NCBI GenBank assembly: GCA_963832365.1
Contig: CAWHUL010000006.1
Location: 62,001 to 126,000 of the forward strand
Reading direction: 5' to 3'
DNA length: 64,000 bases
DNA from: CAWBRT01 sp963832365
Lineage (GTDB): Bacteria > Acidobacteriota > Terriglobia > Terriglobales > Acidobacteriaceae
The position numbers and the translations under genes are program-made. Numbering within the stretch: position 1 is the first letter of the stretch; the number at the start of each line of letters is the position of its first letter. A model generated the notes under the pieces. The model did no database searches, had not been told where the DNA came from, and worked only from the letters and a program-made list of their open reading frames with translations. This document shows positions 54,701-63,260 of this stretch, piece after piece.

Positions 54701-55013
54701 TCTGAAGCTTTCGTGGCCGGCCTTTTAGTCTAAACTGTAGAGCAGTTTCCCTGTCGGGGCTCCAAAGCTATCACCGCCGAACTGAATTCCCGGGTTGGCG
54801 AACCAGTCTATTAGACACCCGCAGCACGGGCGTACAAAGCAGGGGTGATGAAGCTCACGGAAACCGGGGGCGTATTTCAGTAGATTTTCAAGGATCATCA
54901 AGATAAGCTGCTCGGAAATCATTAGTTCTGGTTGAGTGCGCCGGTAGAGCGGTGTAGACCGCAGCCCAGCAATTCTTAGATCGGCACTTAGCCAACCTAC
55001 GCGGAGGCGTGCG
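54701..55013. other. Intergenic region before the DASS transporter
   Basis: 313 bases. A minus-strand frame (54922-54725, 65 residues, MISEQLILMILENLLKYAP...) is the only candidate gene and has no family resemblance. A GGAGG ribosome site for the transporter is at 55002. No repeat is seen. Confidence 0.4.
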
Positions 55014-56480
55014 ATGGGTTCCACCAAGACAGTGCTCGAAACGAAGGCTCCGGCCAATGGTTCAGACGGCAGGAAGTGGATTAAGTGGGCTGTCCCAGTG
55101 GCGCTGGGGATCACGGTTTTGCTCATACCGCGGCCTGTGGGCCTGACGCCCGCGGCGTGGCACTACTTTGCCTTGTTTCTCGCCGTGATCGCCGCATTGA
55201 TCACCGAACCTTTCCCGGGCCCGGTGGTGGGATTTGTCGGGATCGCTTTCGGTGGCGCCATGATGTTTGTCGGCCAGACGCCCGGCGATGGATTGAGATG
55301 GGCGCTCTCGGGCTTTTCCAACAGTACGGTGTGGCTGATCTATGCCGCCAGCCTGTTCGCCCTGGGATACGAAGTGACGGGGCTTGGGCGCAGAATCGCC
55401 TTGTTTCTGGTGTATAAGCTTGGCAGAAGGACTTTGGGGCTTGGCTACGCTGTCGCCTTGTCCGACTTGGTGCTGGCCCCGTTCACCTCTTCCAATACGG
55501 CCCGCGCCAGCAGCGTCTTTCCGATTGTCAACAACATTCCACCGCTTTACGGCTCCTCTCCCACCGAGAACCCGCGCAAAATCGGCTCGTACATAATGTG
55601 GGTCGCGTTTGCCTCGCAGTGCGTCTCAAGCGCAATGTTCCTGACCGCCCTGGCGCCCAACGTTCTGGCGGTTGAGCTTGCCCGAAAGATCGCGAAGATA
55701 GACATCAGTTGGACAGCATGGTTTTACGGCTTCCTGCCGGTCGGAATTTTCCTGTTCCTGGCAGTGCCCTTGCTTACCTACATTCTGTACCCGCCTGAGT
55801 TGAAGATTAGCGAAGAGGTCCCGAAGTGGGCGGGAGCGCAGTTGGCCGCGTTGGGCAAGATTACGCGGCGCGAATTGACGATGGCGATCCTGGCGTTGAT
55901 CGCCCTGAGCTGCTGGATCGGCGCCACGAAGTGGATTCTTCCGGAAATGACGGCGCTGGTGATTTGCGCGTTGATGATGTTGACCCGCGTCGTCACGTGG
56001 AACGACATTGCAGGCAATAAACAGGGTTGGACGAACCTGGTGTGGCTGGCTACGCTGGTCACTATGGCCGACGGTTTGGCACGGGTGGGCTTCCTCTCCT
56101 GGTTTGCCAAGACGAGTGCGGCGGTTCTGTCAAAGGTCGCGATGGTGCCGATGATGATCGCGCTGGTGGCGATCTTCTTCCTGGTGCACTACTTCTTCGC
56201 GAGCCTCAGTGCTCACACGACAGCCCTGCTGCCGGTGTTTTTGGCCGCGATGATGACTCTGCCGGGGCTTCCGATGAGGCCGGAGACGATGGTGATTGGC
56301 TATACGCTGGGATTGATGGGAGTCATCACACCGTATGCGACGGGACCAGGGCCAATCTATTACGGGGCCGGGTATATCAAGACCAAGGACTTCTGGAGGC
56401 TGGGCTTTATCTTCGGCATGTTCTTCCTGGGCTCATTGCTGCTGTTTGAACTGCCGCTGGCGCTGAAATTCCTGCGGTAA
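55014..56480 (+). CDS. DASS family (SLC13) divalent anion:sodium symporter
   Basis: 488 residues, about 12 membrane segments and two reentrant helices. The conserved SNT-type motifs are present: LAPFTSSNTARASSVFPIV near residue 160, and a later VIGYTLGLMGVITPYATGP region. Family members carry succinate, fumarate, malate, citrate or tartrate with Na+. The substrate cannot be assigned. A strong GGAGG site precedes the ATG. Repeats of both families follow the gene. Confidence 0.92.
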   Translation: MGSTKTVLETKAPANGSDGRKWIKWAVPVALGITVLLIPRPVGLTPAAWHYFALFLAVIAALITEPFPGPVVGFVGIAFGGAMMFVGQTPGDGLRWALSGFSNSTVWLIYAASLFALGYEVTGLGRRIALFLVYKLGRRTLGLGYAVALSDLVLAPFTSSNTARASSVFPIVNNIPPLYGSSPTENPRKIGSYIMWVAFASQCVSSAMFLTALAPNVLAVELARKIAKIDISWTAWFYGFLPVGIFLFLAVPLLTYILYPPELKISEEVPKWAGAQLAALGKITRRELTMAILALIALSCWIGATKWILPEMTALVICALMMLTRVVTWNDIAGNKQGWTNLVWLATLVTMADGLARVGFLSWFAKTSAAVLSKVAMVPMMIALVAIFFLVHYFFASLSAHTTALLPVFLAAMMTLPGLPMRPETMVIGYTLGLMGVITPYATGPGPIYYGAGYIKTKDFWRLGFIFGMFFLGSLLLFELPLALKFLR

Positions 56481-56495
56481 GAGTTGCGGGAAGAA

Positions 56496-56533
56496 GCCCC
56501 ACCCTATCGCTTCGCGATAAGGATGGGGCACCC
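56496..56533. repeat. Family B short palindromic repeat, ATCGC variant
   Basis: GCCCCACCCTATCGCTTCGCGATAAGGATGGGGCACCC; the TATCGC arms pair with GCGATA. Confidence 0.8.
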
Positions 56534-56568
56534 GGCTGCATGCCGCTGGTTGCGCCGGTCGTTTTAGC

Positions 56569-56701
56569 TGTCATGCTGAACGCAGTGAAGCATCCCAGCA
56601 CAGCGTGGGGCTGAGGTGCAGCCGAAGGATTTCCAGAGAACCCCACACGGCGCTTCGTGGAACACATCCATGGGATGCTTCGGCTGCGCCTCAGCATGAC
56701 A
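56569..56701. repeat. Family A dispersed repeat, about 130 bp
   Basis: TGTCATGCTGAACGCAGTG ... GGCTGCGCCTCAGCATGACA. The subterminal parts AAGCATCCCA and TGGGATGCTT also pair. Confidence 0.85.
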
Positions 56702-56778
56702 GTACAGAATCTTCTTTGCCCAGTATGACATCGTTGTCTGGGTTGCCCGCAGGGATATACCCATCGCAATCTGCCCGC

Positions 56779-57306
56779 TCAGTAGTTAGCTGCCGCTTCG
56801 GGAGAATGTCCGCGCTTATAGACCAGCATGGTGCGTTCGAATACCATCACCTGTTTGCCATCCTGGTTGAAGCCGCGTGTTTCGACCGTGAGGATGCCCT
56901 GGGTGGGTCGGCTCTGGGATTCGCGTTTCGCCAGAACCTTCGATTCGGCATAGAGGGTGTCGCCGGCAAAGACCGGAAAAGTGGCGCGCACTTTATCCCA
57001 GCCGAGATTAGCGACCACCTTGGCGCTGACGCTGTGGACACTCATGCCGGTCATAATGGAGAAGGTGATGGTGCTGTCGACGAGGCATCGTTTCCACTCG
57101 GTCTTGGAGGCATAAACGGAGTCGAAGTGAAGCTGCTGCGTGTTCATGGTCAGCAGGGAGCCCCAGATATTGTCGGTCTCGGTCAGGGTTCTTCCCGGAC
57201 GGTGCTCAAAGACGTCGCCGATTTCGAAGTCCTCGAAATACAGGCCATAAGTTTCGCGATATCGTTGTTCCCCGAGCTGCTTGTACATCGGCACCAGAGT
57301 TTTCAC
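56779..57306 (-). CDS. MaoC-like hot-dog dehydratase
   Basis: 175 residues from GTG 57306, which lies behind GGGAGGGAATAGC. The hot-dog signature is GRTLTETDNIWGSLLTMN followed by HFDSVYASKTEWKR, then FAGDTLYAESKVLAKRES. MaoC-type proteins hydrate enoyl-CoA or related thioesters, and several short ones act in mesaconyl-CoA or polyhydroxyalkanoate metabolism. No partner gene is adjacent, so the substrate is open. The longer frame from 57582 crosses the promoter of the divergent gene and is unlikely. Confidence 0.84.
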   Translation of the reverse strand: MKTLVPMYKQLGEQRYRETYGLYFEDFEIGDVFEHRPGRTLTETDNIWGSLLTMNTQQLHFDSVYASKTEWKRCLVDSTITFSIMTGMSVHSVSAKVVANLGWDKVRATFPVFAGDTLYAESKVLAKRESQSRPTQGILTVETRGFNQDGKQVMVFERTMLVYKRGHSPEAAANY

Positions 57307-57499
57307 GCTATTCCCTCCCTTTTGAATAGACACGCCGGAAGCAGATTGCCAGGCCGGCAGGTTGCACAAGTTCGTGTGAAGGATAATCCTGTTCTGTCCA
57401 GACCGACAACCGCGATCATGGAGTTGGCCGCGCAAGAACCGATGCGATGACTGGTTCGCAACCTTGCAATATAATCCTCTCGTTTGGAAAGGTTGACCT

Positions 57500-58468
57500 A
57501 TGAAAGCGATACAAATCAAAGAAAGCGGCGCCCCGGAAGTGATGACCTTGGTCGATATTCCGGTGCCCAAGCCCAAAGCCAACGAAGCACTGGTGAAGAT
57601 CGCCGCTTCGGGCGTGAATTTTGTCGATATTTACGTGCGCGAGGGCAGATATAAATCTCAACTGCCCATGGTGATCGGACAGGAAGGGGCAGGCGTGGTG
57701 ACCGAGGTCGGCGCCGAGGTCACGGATATCAAGCCCGGCGATCACGTTGCCTATCGTGGTGTGCACGGCAGCTACGCCGAATTTGCGGCGGTGCCGGCAG
57801 ACAAGCTGGTGCAGATTCCCAAGGGCATTAGCGACGAGCAAGCCGCGGCAGCGATGCTGCAAGGCATGACAGCACAATACCTTTGTTACAGCACTTATCC
57901 GGTAAAGCGCGGCGATACTGTGCTGGTACACGCCGCCGCCGGTGGAGTCGGCCTGCTGTTGGTTCAGATGTGTCATCACCTGGGCGCACGCGTGATCGGC
58001 ACGGTCTCCACCCCGCAGAAGGCGGCTCTGGCGCGCGAGGCAGGCGCCGATGAAGTGATTCTTTACTCGCAGGTGGATTTTGAGACGGAGACGCGCCGCC
58101 TGACCGACAACAAAGGCGTGCATGTGATCTACGACGCGGTCGGCGCGGCAACGTTTTCAAAGGGACTGAACCTGCTGCGGCCCCGCGGCCACATGGTCAA
58201 CTACGGAGCGGCCAGCGGCCAGGTGCCGCCCATCGACCCCATGGTGCTGATGGAGAAGGGCTCGATCTTCCTGGCGCGGCCCAGCCTCCAGCACTATGCC
58301 GCCCTTCGCGCTGAGCTGGAAGAAAGATCCAGTGCGGTCTTCGGGATGATCGCCGCTGGAAAGCTGAAGCTGCGGATCGAGCACCGTTACCCGCTGGCGG
58401 AGGCAGTACAGGCGCATCGCGATCTGGAGTCTCGAAAGACGACCGGCAAGCTGTTGCTGCTGATGTAA
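57500..58468 (+). CDS. NADPH:quinone oxidoreductase (zeta-crystallin type, MDR superfamily)
   Basis: 322 residues. MKAIQIKESGAPEVMTLVDIP is the GroES-like start and VLVHAAAGGVGLLLVQMCHHLGARVIGTVST the nucleotide-binding motif (AxxGxxG). GVNFVDIYVREGRYKSQLP is typical of QOR. There is no structural or catalytic zinc ligand set. It reduces quinones or 2-enones with NADPH as a detoxification step. Divergent from the MaoC-like gene. Confidence 0.92.
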   Translation: MKAIQIKESGAPEVMTLVDIPVPKPKANEALVKIAASGVNFVDIYVREGRYKSQLPMVIGQEGAGVVTEVGAEVTDIKPGDHVAYRGVHGSYAEFAAVPADKLVQIPKGISDEQAAAAMLQGMTAQYLCYSTYPVKRGDTVLVHAAAGGVGLLLVQMCHHLGARVIGTVSTPQKAALAREAGADEVILYSQVDFETETRRLTDNKGVHVIYDAVGAATFSKGLNLLRPRGHMVNYGAASGQVPPIDPMVLMEKGSIFLARPSLQHYAALRAELEERSSAVFGMIAAGKLKLRIEHRYPLAEAVQAHRDLESRKTTGKLLLLM

Positions 58469-58488
58469 AACCAATTACGTCACGGAAC

Positions 58489-58527
58489 TACCCCACGTTA
58501 GCCAAAAGCGGGCGAACGTGGGGCACC
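58489..58527. repeat. Family B short palindromic repeat
   Basis: TACCCCACGTTAGCC AAAAGC GGGCGAACGTGGGGCACC; an intact copy of the CACGTTAG type, about 20 bases after qor. Confidence 0.85.
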
Positions 58528-58542
58528 GGGCGATATTTCAGG

Positions 58543-58675
58543 GTGTCACCCTGAGGAGCGTCCGCTAGGACGCGACGTGAGGGTCCATGTATTTCCGGCC
58601 TTTGGGCGACCTTGGGTGAAATGCATAGATCGTCACGTCGGCTCGCGAAAGCGGCGAACCTCCTCACGATGACAC
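58543..58675. repeat. Family A dispersed repeat, about 130 bp, diverged
   Basis: GTGTCACCCTGAGGAGCG ... AACCTCCTCACGATGACACC: the ends fit the family but the core differs from the 16 kb and 33 kb copies. Confidence 0.7.
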
Positions 58676-58691
58676 CCACGGTGACAATCTT

Positions 58692-59105
58692 TCAGCCGGC
58701 AGCGACAGCCATGGTTTTGATCTCGAGCGCGATCTTCGGCGGATTCAGCAAGGTGTTATGAATCAGGCAGTGGTGGACCGCTCGCTCGACTCCCGCCCGA
58801 TGCTCGGCGCTAAGATCCGTCGCCAGTTCGACCTCGATACGGAAATTGTCGACCCGCGCCGGGGCCTTTTCCTTATCGGCTGTCACCCGCACACGAATTG
58901 CTTCGACCGGCAGGTTGAATTTCTTCAGGTATTGCGCCGCATAGTAGCCGGCGCAGGTGCCGAGCGAAGCCAACAGCAGCTCCGGTGGGGTCATCGCCTC
59001 GTCCAAGCCGCCGATTTCGGGTGGCTGATCGCACAGAATCGTGTGCTTGCGGGCTTTGGCTTCGAATTTGACTGCGCCGAGATGTTCTACATTGACCTCT
59101 ATCAT
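58692..59105 (-). CDS. OsmC family peroxiredoxin-like protein
   Basis: 137 residues. The first redox Cys is in LLASLGTCAGYYAAQYLKK (about residue 52) and the second in VHHCLIHNTLL near the C-terminus, as in OsmC/Ohr hydroperoxide reductases. The ATG overlaps the stop of the upstream sigma-factor gene by four bases (ATGA), a coupling that suggests the sigma factor and OsmC protein are made together. A role in hydroperoxide or oxidative-stress defence is likely. Confidence 0.9.
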   Translation of the reverse strand: MIEVNVEHLGAVKFEAKARKHTILCDQPPEIGGLDEAMTPPELLLASLGTCAGYYAAQYLKKFNLPVEAIRVRVTADKEKAPARVDNFRIEVELATDLSAEHRAGVERAVHHCLIHNTLLNPPKIALEIKTMAVAAG

Positions 59106-59653
59106 TTTTCTCCCTCTGCCTTAGTTCCCTCTTCTTCTTTAATTCCACCGGCCACTAGCTTTTCGTCAAGGTACTGCCGGACCATCGCCCGAGCCCTGTG
59201 CAGCCGCGATTTCAAGGCCGGCAGCGAAATGCCAAGCCGGCGCGCCACTTCCTCGCCGGGCAACTGCTCGACATCGCGGAGTTGATAGACCTCGCGATAG
59301 TCGGGCGGCAATTGCTCCAGTGCGTCGGTCAGCAACTGCTTCATCTGGCGCAGAGCAACGGCCGATTCGATATCCTCCGGGCCAGAGAACTGCCTGCCCT
59401 CGTCCTCCAGAACGGAAAGCTGCATCAGCGGCATCAGAGCCTCGCGCTGCTTCAACTGCCAGCAGACGCGCTTGCCAATCTGTGCCAGCCAGCCGCGGAA
59501 GGCCATGGGATCGCGCAACTGCTCCAGGTGGTGATAGGCCTTGAGCAGCGCCTCGATCAATACGTCCTCAGCGTCTTCCCGGTTGCCGCAGGCACGAATC
59601 ATCTGCCGATAAACGGCATCCTTGTGCTCGACCGCAAGCTTTTCGAAGTCCAC
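59102..59653 (-). CDS. ECF-type RNA polymerase sigma factor
   Basis: 183 residues from GTG 59653. Region 2 is HKDAVYRQMIRACGNREDAEDVLIEALLKAY with MAFRGWLAQIGKRVC after it. Region 4 is LEQLPPDYREVYQLRDVEQLPGEEVARRLGISLPALKSRLHRARAMVR. No anti-sigma factor is adjacent; it is directly followed by OsmC, which it may control. An acidic and Lys-rich tail closes the protein. Confidence 0.92.
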   Translation of the reverse strand: MDFEKLAVEHKDAVYRQMIRACGNREDAEDVLIEALLKAYHHLEQLRDPMAFRGWLAQIGKRVCWQLKQREALMPLMQLSVLEDEGRQFSGPEDIESAVALRQMKQLLTDALEQLPPDYREVYQLRDVEQLPGEEVARRLGISLPALKSRLHRARAMVRQYLDEKLVAGGIKEEEGTKAEGEK

Positions 59654-59729
59654 GCTGGCATTGTCGCATCACCCGCGCTGGGCCGTACAGCCCAACGGCC
59701 AAGACAGCGTGTCCGCCGGAAAACCATGT

Positions 59730-60296
59730 TTACGACGTGCAACAGCCGGGCGAGGAAGTCGGTTTTCCGGCGCGGTTCCACGGCATTTTTTGGAGCAGAA
59801 TTCCCATGGCGCAGAAGTCCGTAAGTCCCGCGAAGGTCAGACCGAGGCCGACGAAGCCGGACAGGTACGCCCATCGAGTGTCCACCAGCAGCGCCAGCAG
59901 AGAGCCCGCGGCAACCAGCAAACCTGCGATGAGGCGAACCTGCCGCTCCAAGGCCCAACGCGTCTTTACGCTGGAGACTAGCGAGAGCCCTGCTTGCTCC
60001 CAGGCCGCGGTTCCGCCTTCCAGCACCATGGCCGGTCTGCCGAGCTGTTTCAGCAAGTTGCAGACAATTGTGGAGCGCATGCCGGTCTTGCAGACCAGGA
60101 CGACAGGCCTATGGCAATCCAGATCGGCGAGTCGCGATTCAATCTGGTCGAGGGGAATATTGAGCGCTCCCGCCAGATGGCCCGCGGCAAACTCCGAAGT
60201 GGAGCGGACATCGACCACCTGCGGCCCCGCGCCAACGCTCTTGCTATTCAGTTCTTGTGCGGTAATGATTGCATCAGCCGCGATGGTTGCTTCCAC
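59730..60296 (-). CDS. Rhodanese with two C-terminal membrane helices (YgaP-like)
   Basis: 188 residues from GTG 60296, preceded by AGGAGGAAAC. The rhodanese active-site loop is VLVCKTGMRS with the catalytic Cys, preceded by VDVRSTSEFAAGHLAGALNIPLDQIE. After the rhodanese domain two helices (VRLIAGLLVAAGSLLAL and YLSGFVGLGLTFAGLTDF) correspond to the DUF2892 membrane part of YgaP. It moves sulfane sulfur to thiol acceptors at the membrane. It faces away from the TolC gene, with a 250-base shared promoter region. Confidence 0.9.
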   Translation of the reverse strand: MEATIAADAIITAQELNSKSVGAGPQVVDVRSTSEFAAGHLAGALNIPLDQIESRLADLDCHRPVVLVCKTGMRSTIVCNLLKQLGRPAMVLEGGTAAWEQAGLSLVSSVKTRWALERQVRLIAGLLVAAGSLLALLVDTRWAYLSGFVGLGLTFAGLTDFCAMGILLQKMPWNRAGKPTSSPGCCTS

Positions 60297-60548
60297 GTTT
60301 CCTCCTGTGCAGCACCTTCCTGCTTGAGAAGAGCGGAAAGTCACGGAGAAGGATTCGCGCCCGCCGGGTTTTTCTTTTTTGCCGCTGAACCAGCATACCT
60401 TGCGCGAATTGTGTCCACGGCTTCCGTCCGTAAGTGCATGTACAATAAGGTTTGCTCCGCGGACATACGTGCACCGGCCGGCGGTTTGCCGCGACGGCAA
60501 AGCACCGAAGCTGCGGCGCTCTTTTTCCAGCGAACTCATGGGAGCGCG

Positions 60549-62027
60549 ATGGTGTGCAAGACTGGTGGTTTTTGCCGGCGCTATTTTGTGTCCTTTATCG
60601 TTTCCATGCTGGCCGTCTGCTTTCTGGCAAGCGTCGGCAGCGCTCAACAGGGACTGCCGTCAACGGCAGGAACAGCTTCGGTAACGGTTAGCAGTCCCCT
60701 GCAAACCCTGAACCCTTCCGATCCGTTGCTCGGGTCCGTGCCAGAGGGCAAACTCGATCCGAACCCGATCCAACTTACGCTGCTGGATGCCATCGATCGC
60801 GGGCTGAAGCGCAATCTCGGCTTGCTGCTCGCCAACCAAAATATCCGGCTTGCCGAGGGCGCAAAGGGAACTTCGTTGAGCCACTTATTGCCCACCATCC
60901 GCCTGGTGTTGCAGGAAGCGGCCGCACAGACAAACCTCGCTGCCCAGGGTCTCCCGCCAAGTTTCTTTCCTAACGGAAACCCAATCCTGGGTCCGTTCAG
61001 TGTGTTCCAGGTTGGCCCGACACTGAACGAAAGCTTGAACCTTAAGGATTTCAATACCTGGAAGGCGTCTCGCGAAAATATCAAGGCAGCCGGACTTTCG
61101 TACCGCAGCACTCGTGATCTAGTGGTACTCGTGGTCGGCGCCACCTATCTACAGGCGCAGACCAATGCTGCGCGCGTGGAAAGCGTGCAGGCACAGGTGC
61201 AGACCGCGCAGGCTCTCTTTGACCAGGCTAAGGATATGCGGCGAGTGGGGATGGCTCCTGGAATCGACGTGCTGCGAGCGCAAGTGGAGTTGGAAGCGGA
61301 GCAGCAGCGATTGGTGGTGGCGCAGAACGATTACGAAAAGCAGTTGCTCACACTGGCGCGCGTGATCGGACTTCCCCTGGGACAAGTATTTGTATTGACG
61401 GACAAGATGCCCGCTCCCGCTCCGGTGGAGATCACCCTGGCGCAAGCGCTCGAGCGGGCTTATGACAATCGTCCGGATTACAAGCGCGCTGCATCGCAGG
61501 TGCGCTCGGCGGAGCTGCTAAAGCGGGCTTCAGAGGGCGAGAGGCTACCATCGATAGGCTTCAACGGATATTACGCGGTTACCGGCATCAGCCCGGGCAA
61601 TTCACACGGCACGTTTAATGCAACGGGGTATTTGGAGGTTCCGGTTTTTCAGGGCGGCAAAGTTCGGGGAGATGTGTTGCAGGCCGACGCGCGGCTGCAA
61701 CAGGCCCGTTCGGAGTTGGAAGATCTGCGCTCTCGCGTCGAATACGAAGTGCGCACGGCATTTCTCGATGTGAATGCGGCCACCAGGCAATTAGAGGTTG
61801 CGACGAGCGCGCTGGCGCTGGCTCGCCAGCAGGTTGAGCAGTCGCGGGACCGCTTCGCCTACGGGGTGACCAACAACGTGGAAGTGATCCAGGCGCAGCA
61901 GGCTCAGGCCACAGCCGAGGAAAATTTCATAGCAGGGTTGTTTGCGCACAATTTCGCCAAGCTCTCGTTGGCGCGCTCGCTCGGCATCGCCGAAGATGCG
62001 ACGAAGAAGTTCCTTGGAGGAAAGTAG
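60549..62027 (+). CDS. TolC-family outer membrane efflux protein
   Basis: 492 residues from ATG 60549 (GGGAG ribosome site); the frame upstream to 59994 overlaps the divergent rhodanese and is not part of the gene. A signal peptide (FIVSMLAVCFLASVGSAQ) leads into two internally repeated OEP domains with long alpha-helical stretches (for example LVVLVVGATYLQAQTNAARVES and RQLEVATSALALARQQVEQS). It would form the outer-membrane channel of the exporter encoded with the next two genes, which start 1 and 14 bases after the preceding stops. Confidence 0.93.
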   Translation: MVCKTGGFCRRYFVSFIVSMLAVCFLASVGSAQQGLPSTAGTASVTVSSPLQTLNPSDPLLGSVPEGKLDPNPIQLTLLDAIDRGLKRNLGLLLANQNIRLAEGAKGTSLSHLLPTIRLVLQEAAAQTNLAAQGLPPSFFPNGNPILGPFSVFQVGPTLNESLNLKDFNTWKASRENIKAAGLSYRSTRDLVVLVVGATYLQAQTNAARVESVQAQVQTAQALFDQAKDMRRVGMAPGIDVLRAQVELEAEQQRLVVAQNDYEKQLLTLARVIGLPLGQVFVLTDKMPAPAPVEITLAQALERAYDNRPDYKRAASQVRSAELLKRASEGERLPSIGFNGYYAVTGISPGNSHGTFNATGYLEVPVFQGGKVRGDVLQADARLQQARSELEDLRSRVEYEVRTAFLDVNAATRQLEVATSALALARQQVEQSRDRFAYGVTNNVEVIQAQQAQATAEENFIAGLFAHNFAKLSLARSLGIAEDATKKFLGGK

Positions 62028-62028
62028 G

Positions 62029-63246
62029 GTGGCAGAGAACGTGGCAGAGACAGGGCAGAACCAGGCGGGTCCGGAGGAGCAGTGGCAGGAGAAGCTGCCA
62101 GGCGGCAGGTCGCGCTCCTATCTGCGCGAGCACTCGGCGCTGAAATGGGCGCTCATCATCGGCGGCATCGTGCTGTTGGTGGCTCTGATCGTGGTTTGGC
62201 GGTACTACTCGGTTCGTGAGTCGACGGATGATGCCCAGATCGATGGCCATATCACTCCGATCAGCGCCCGAGTAAGCGGCACCATCATTTCGGTCAACTA
62301 TCAGGACAATCAGTTTGTCGATGAAGGTACGGTGCTGGTCCAGTTTGACCCCAAGGACTATGAAGTCGCCATCCAGCACGCCGAGGCCGATCTTGCCGAT
62401 GCCAAGGCTACGGCGGTCGCGGCCGGGACGAACGTTCCCATCACTCATACCAGCACTTCCAACCAACTGCAGAACGCGCTTGCCGCCCGCAACGCAGCCC
62501 AGAAGCAAGTGGAGGCCGCCCTGGCCCGGGTGCGGGAGGCGGAAGCCAACTACGTGAAGGTGTCGAAAGACCTTGAGCGCATGAGCGACCTGGTGAGGCG
62601 CGACGAAATATCGCGCCAGCAATACGATTCAGCAGTCGCGGCGGACCAAGGGATGAAAGCCACGGTCGATGCCGCGCGTGCCTCGGTTGCCGCCGCGGAA
62701 GCCCAGGTAGCTCAGGCCGAGGCCATGGTCCGCACGGCTGAAACTGCGCCGCAGCAGGTTGCAGTGATCCGCGCACGAGCGGGATCGGCGGAGGCATTGG
62801 TGCAGCGTGCCGAAGCCTCGCTGGCGCAGGCAAGACTCAATCTGCAATACACAACCGTGCGCGCTTCGGGAGCGGGCATCGTCAGCAAACGCAGTGCCGA
62901 GGTTGGGCAGGTAGTGCAAGCCGGCCAGCCATTAGCGGCGCTGGTGCTGGTTCGTGATATCTACGTCACCGCCAACTTCAAGGAGACGCAGCTCAAGAAC
63001 ATGCACCCTGGGCAGGAAGTTACGGTTTACGTAGATGCATACGATCGTGATCTGAAAGGGCACATCGATAGCATCGGCGGCGCTACGGGGGCGCGGTTCA
63101 GCTTGCTTCCCCCGGAGAACGCCACGGGCAACTACGTGAAGGTGGTGCAGCGCATTCCGGTCAAGATCGTGTTCGATGCCGGGCAAGATCCTCATCATCT
63201 GCTGCGGCCAGGGATGTCGGTGGTACCGACGGTAATTATTAAGTAG
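62029..63246 (+). CDS. HlyD/EmrA-type membrane fusion protein
   Basis: 405 residues from GTG 62029, which has a perfect GGAGGAAAGTAG site inside the end of the tolC gene. One membrane helix (WALIIGGIVLLVALIVVW, about residues 40-58) precedes the lipoyl-like motif STDDAQIDGHITPISARVSG, the long coiled-coil hairpin (about 120-260) and the second lipoyl half TVRASGAGIVSKRSAEVGQVV. The protein bridges the inner-membrane pump and TolC. It is the middle gene of a tolC-emrA-emrB operon. Confidence 0.95.
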   Translation: MAENVAETGQNQAGPEEQWQEKLPGGRSRSYLREHSALKWALIIGGIVLLVALIVVWRYYSVRESTDDAQIDGHITPISARVSGTIISVNYQDNQFVDEGTVLVQFDPKDYEVAIQHAEADLADAKATAVAAGTNVPITHTSTSNQLQNALAARNAAQKQVEAALARVREAEANYVKVSKDLERMSDLVRRDEISRQQYDSAVAADQGMKATVDAARASVAAAEAQVAQAEAMVRTAETAPQQVAVIRARAGSAEALVQRAEASLAQARLNLQYTTVRASGAGIVSKRSAEVGQVVQAGQPLAALVLVRDIYVTANFKETQLKNMHPGQEVTVYVDAYDRDLKGHIDSIGGATGARFSLLPPENATGNYVKVVQRIPVKIVFDAGQDPHHLLRPGMSVVPTVIIK

Positions 63247-63260
63247 CAACCGGGCGTGGC

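Noticed and set aside
59994..60548. N-terminal extension of the TolC-like frame
   Set aside because: It runs through the divergent rhodanese gene and promoter region; the signal peptide and ribosome site are at 60549.
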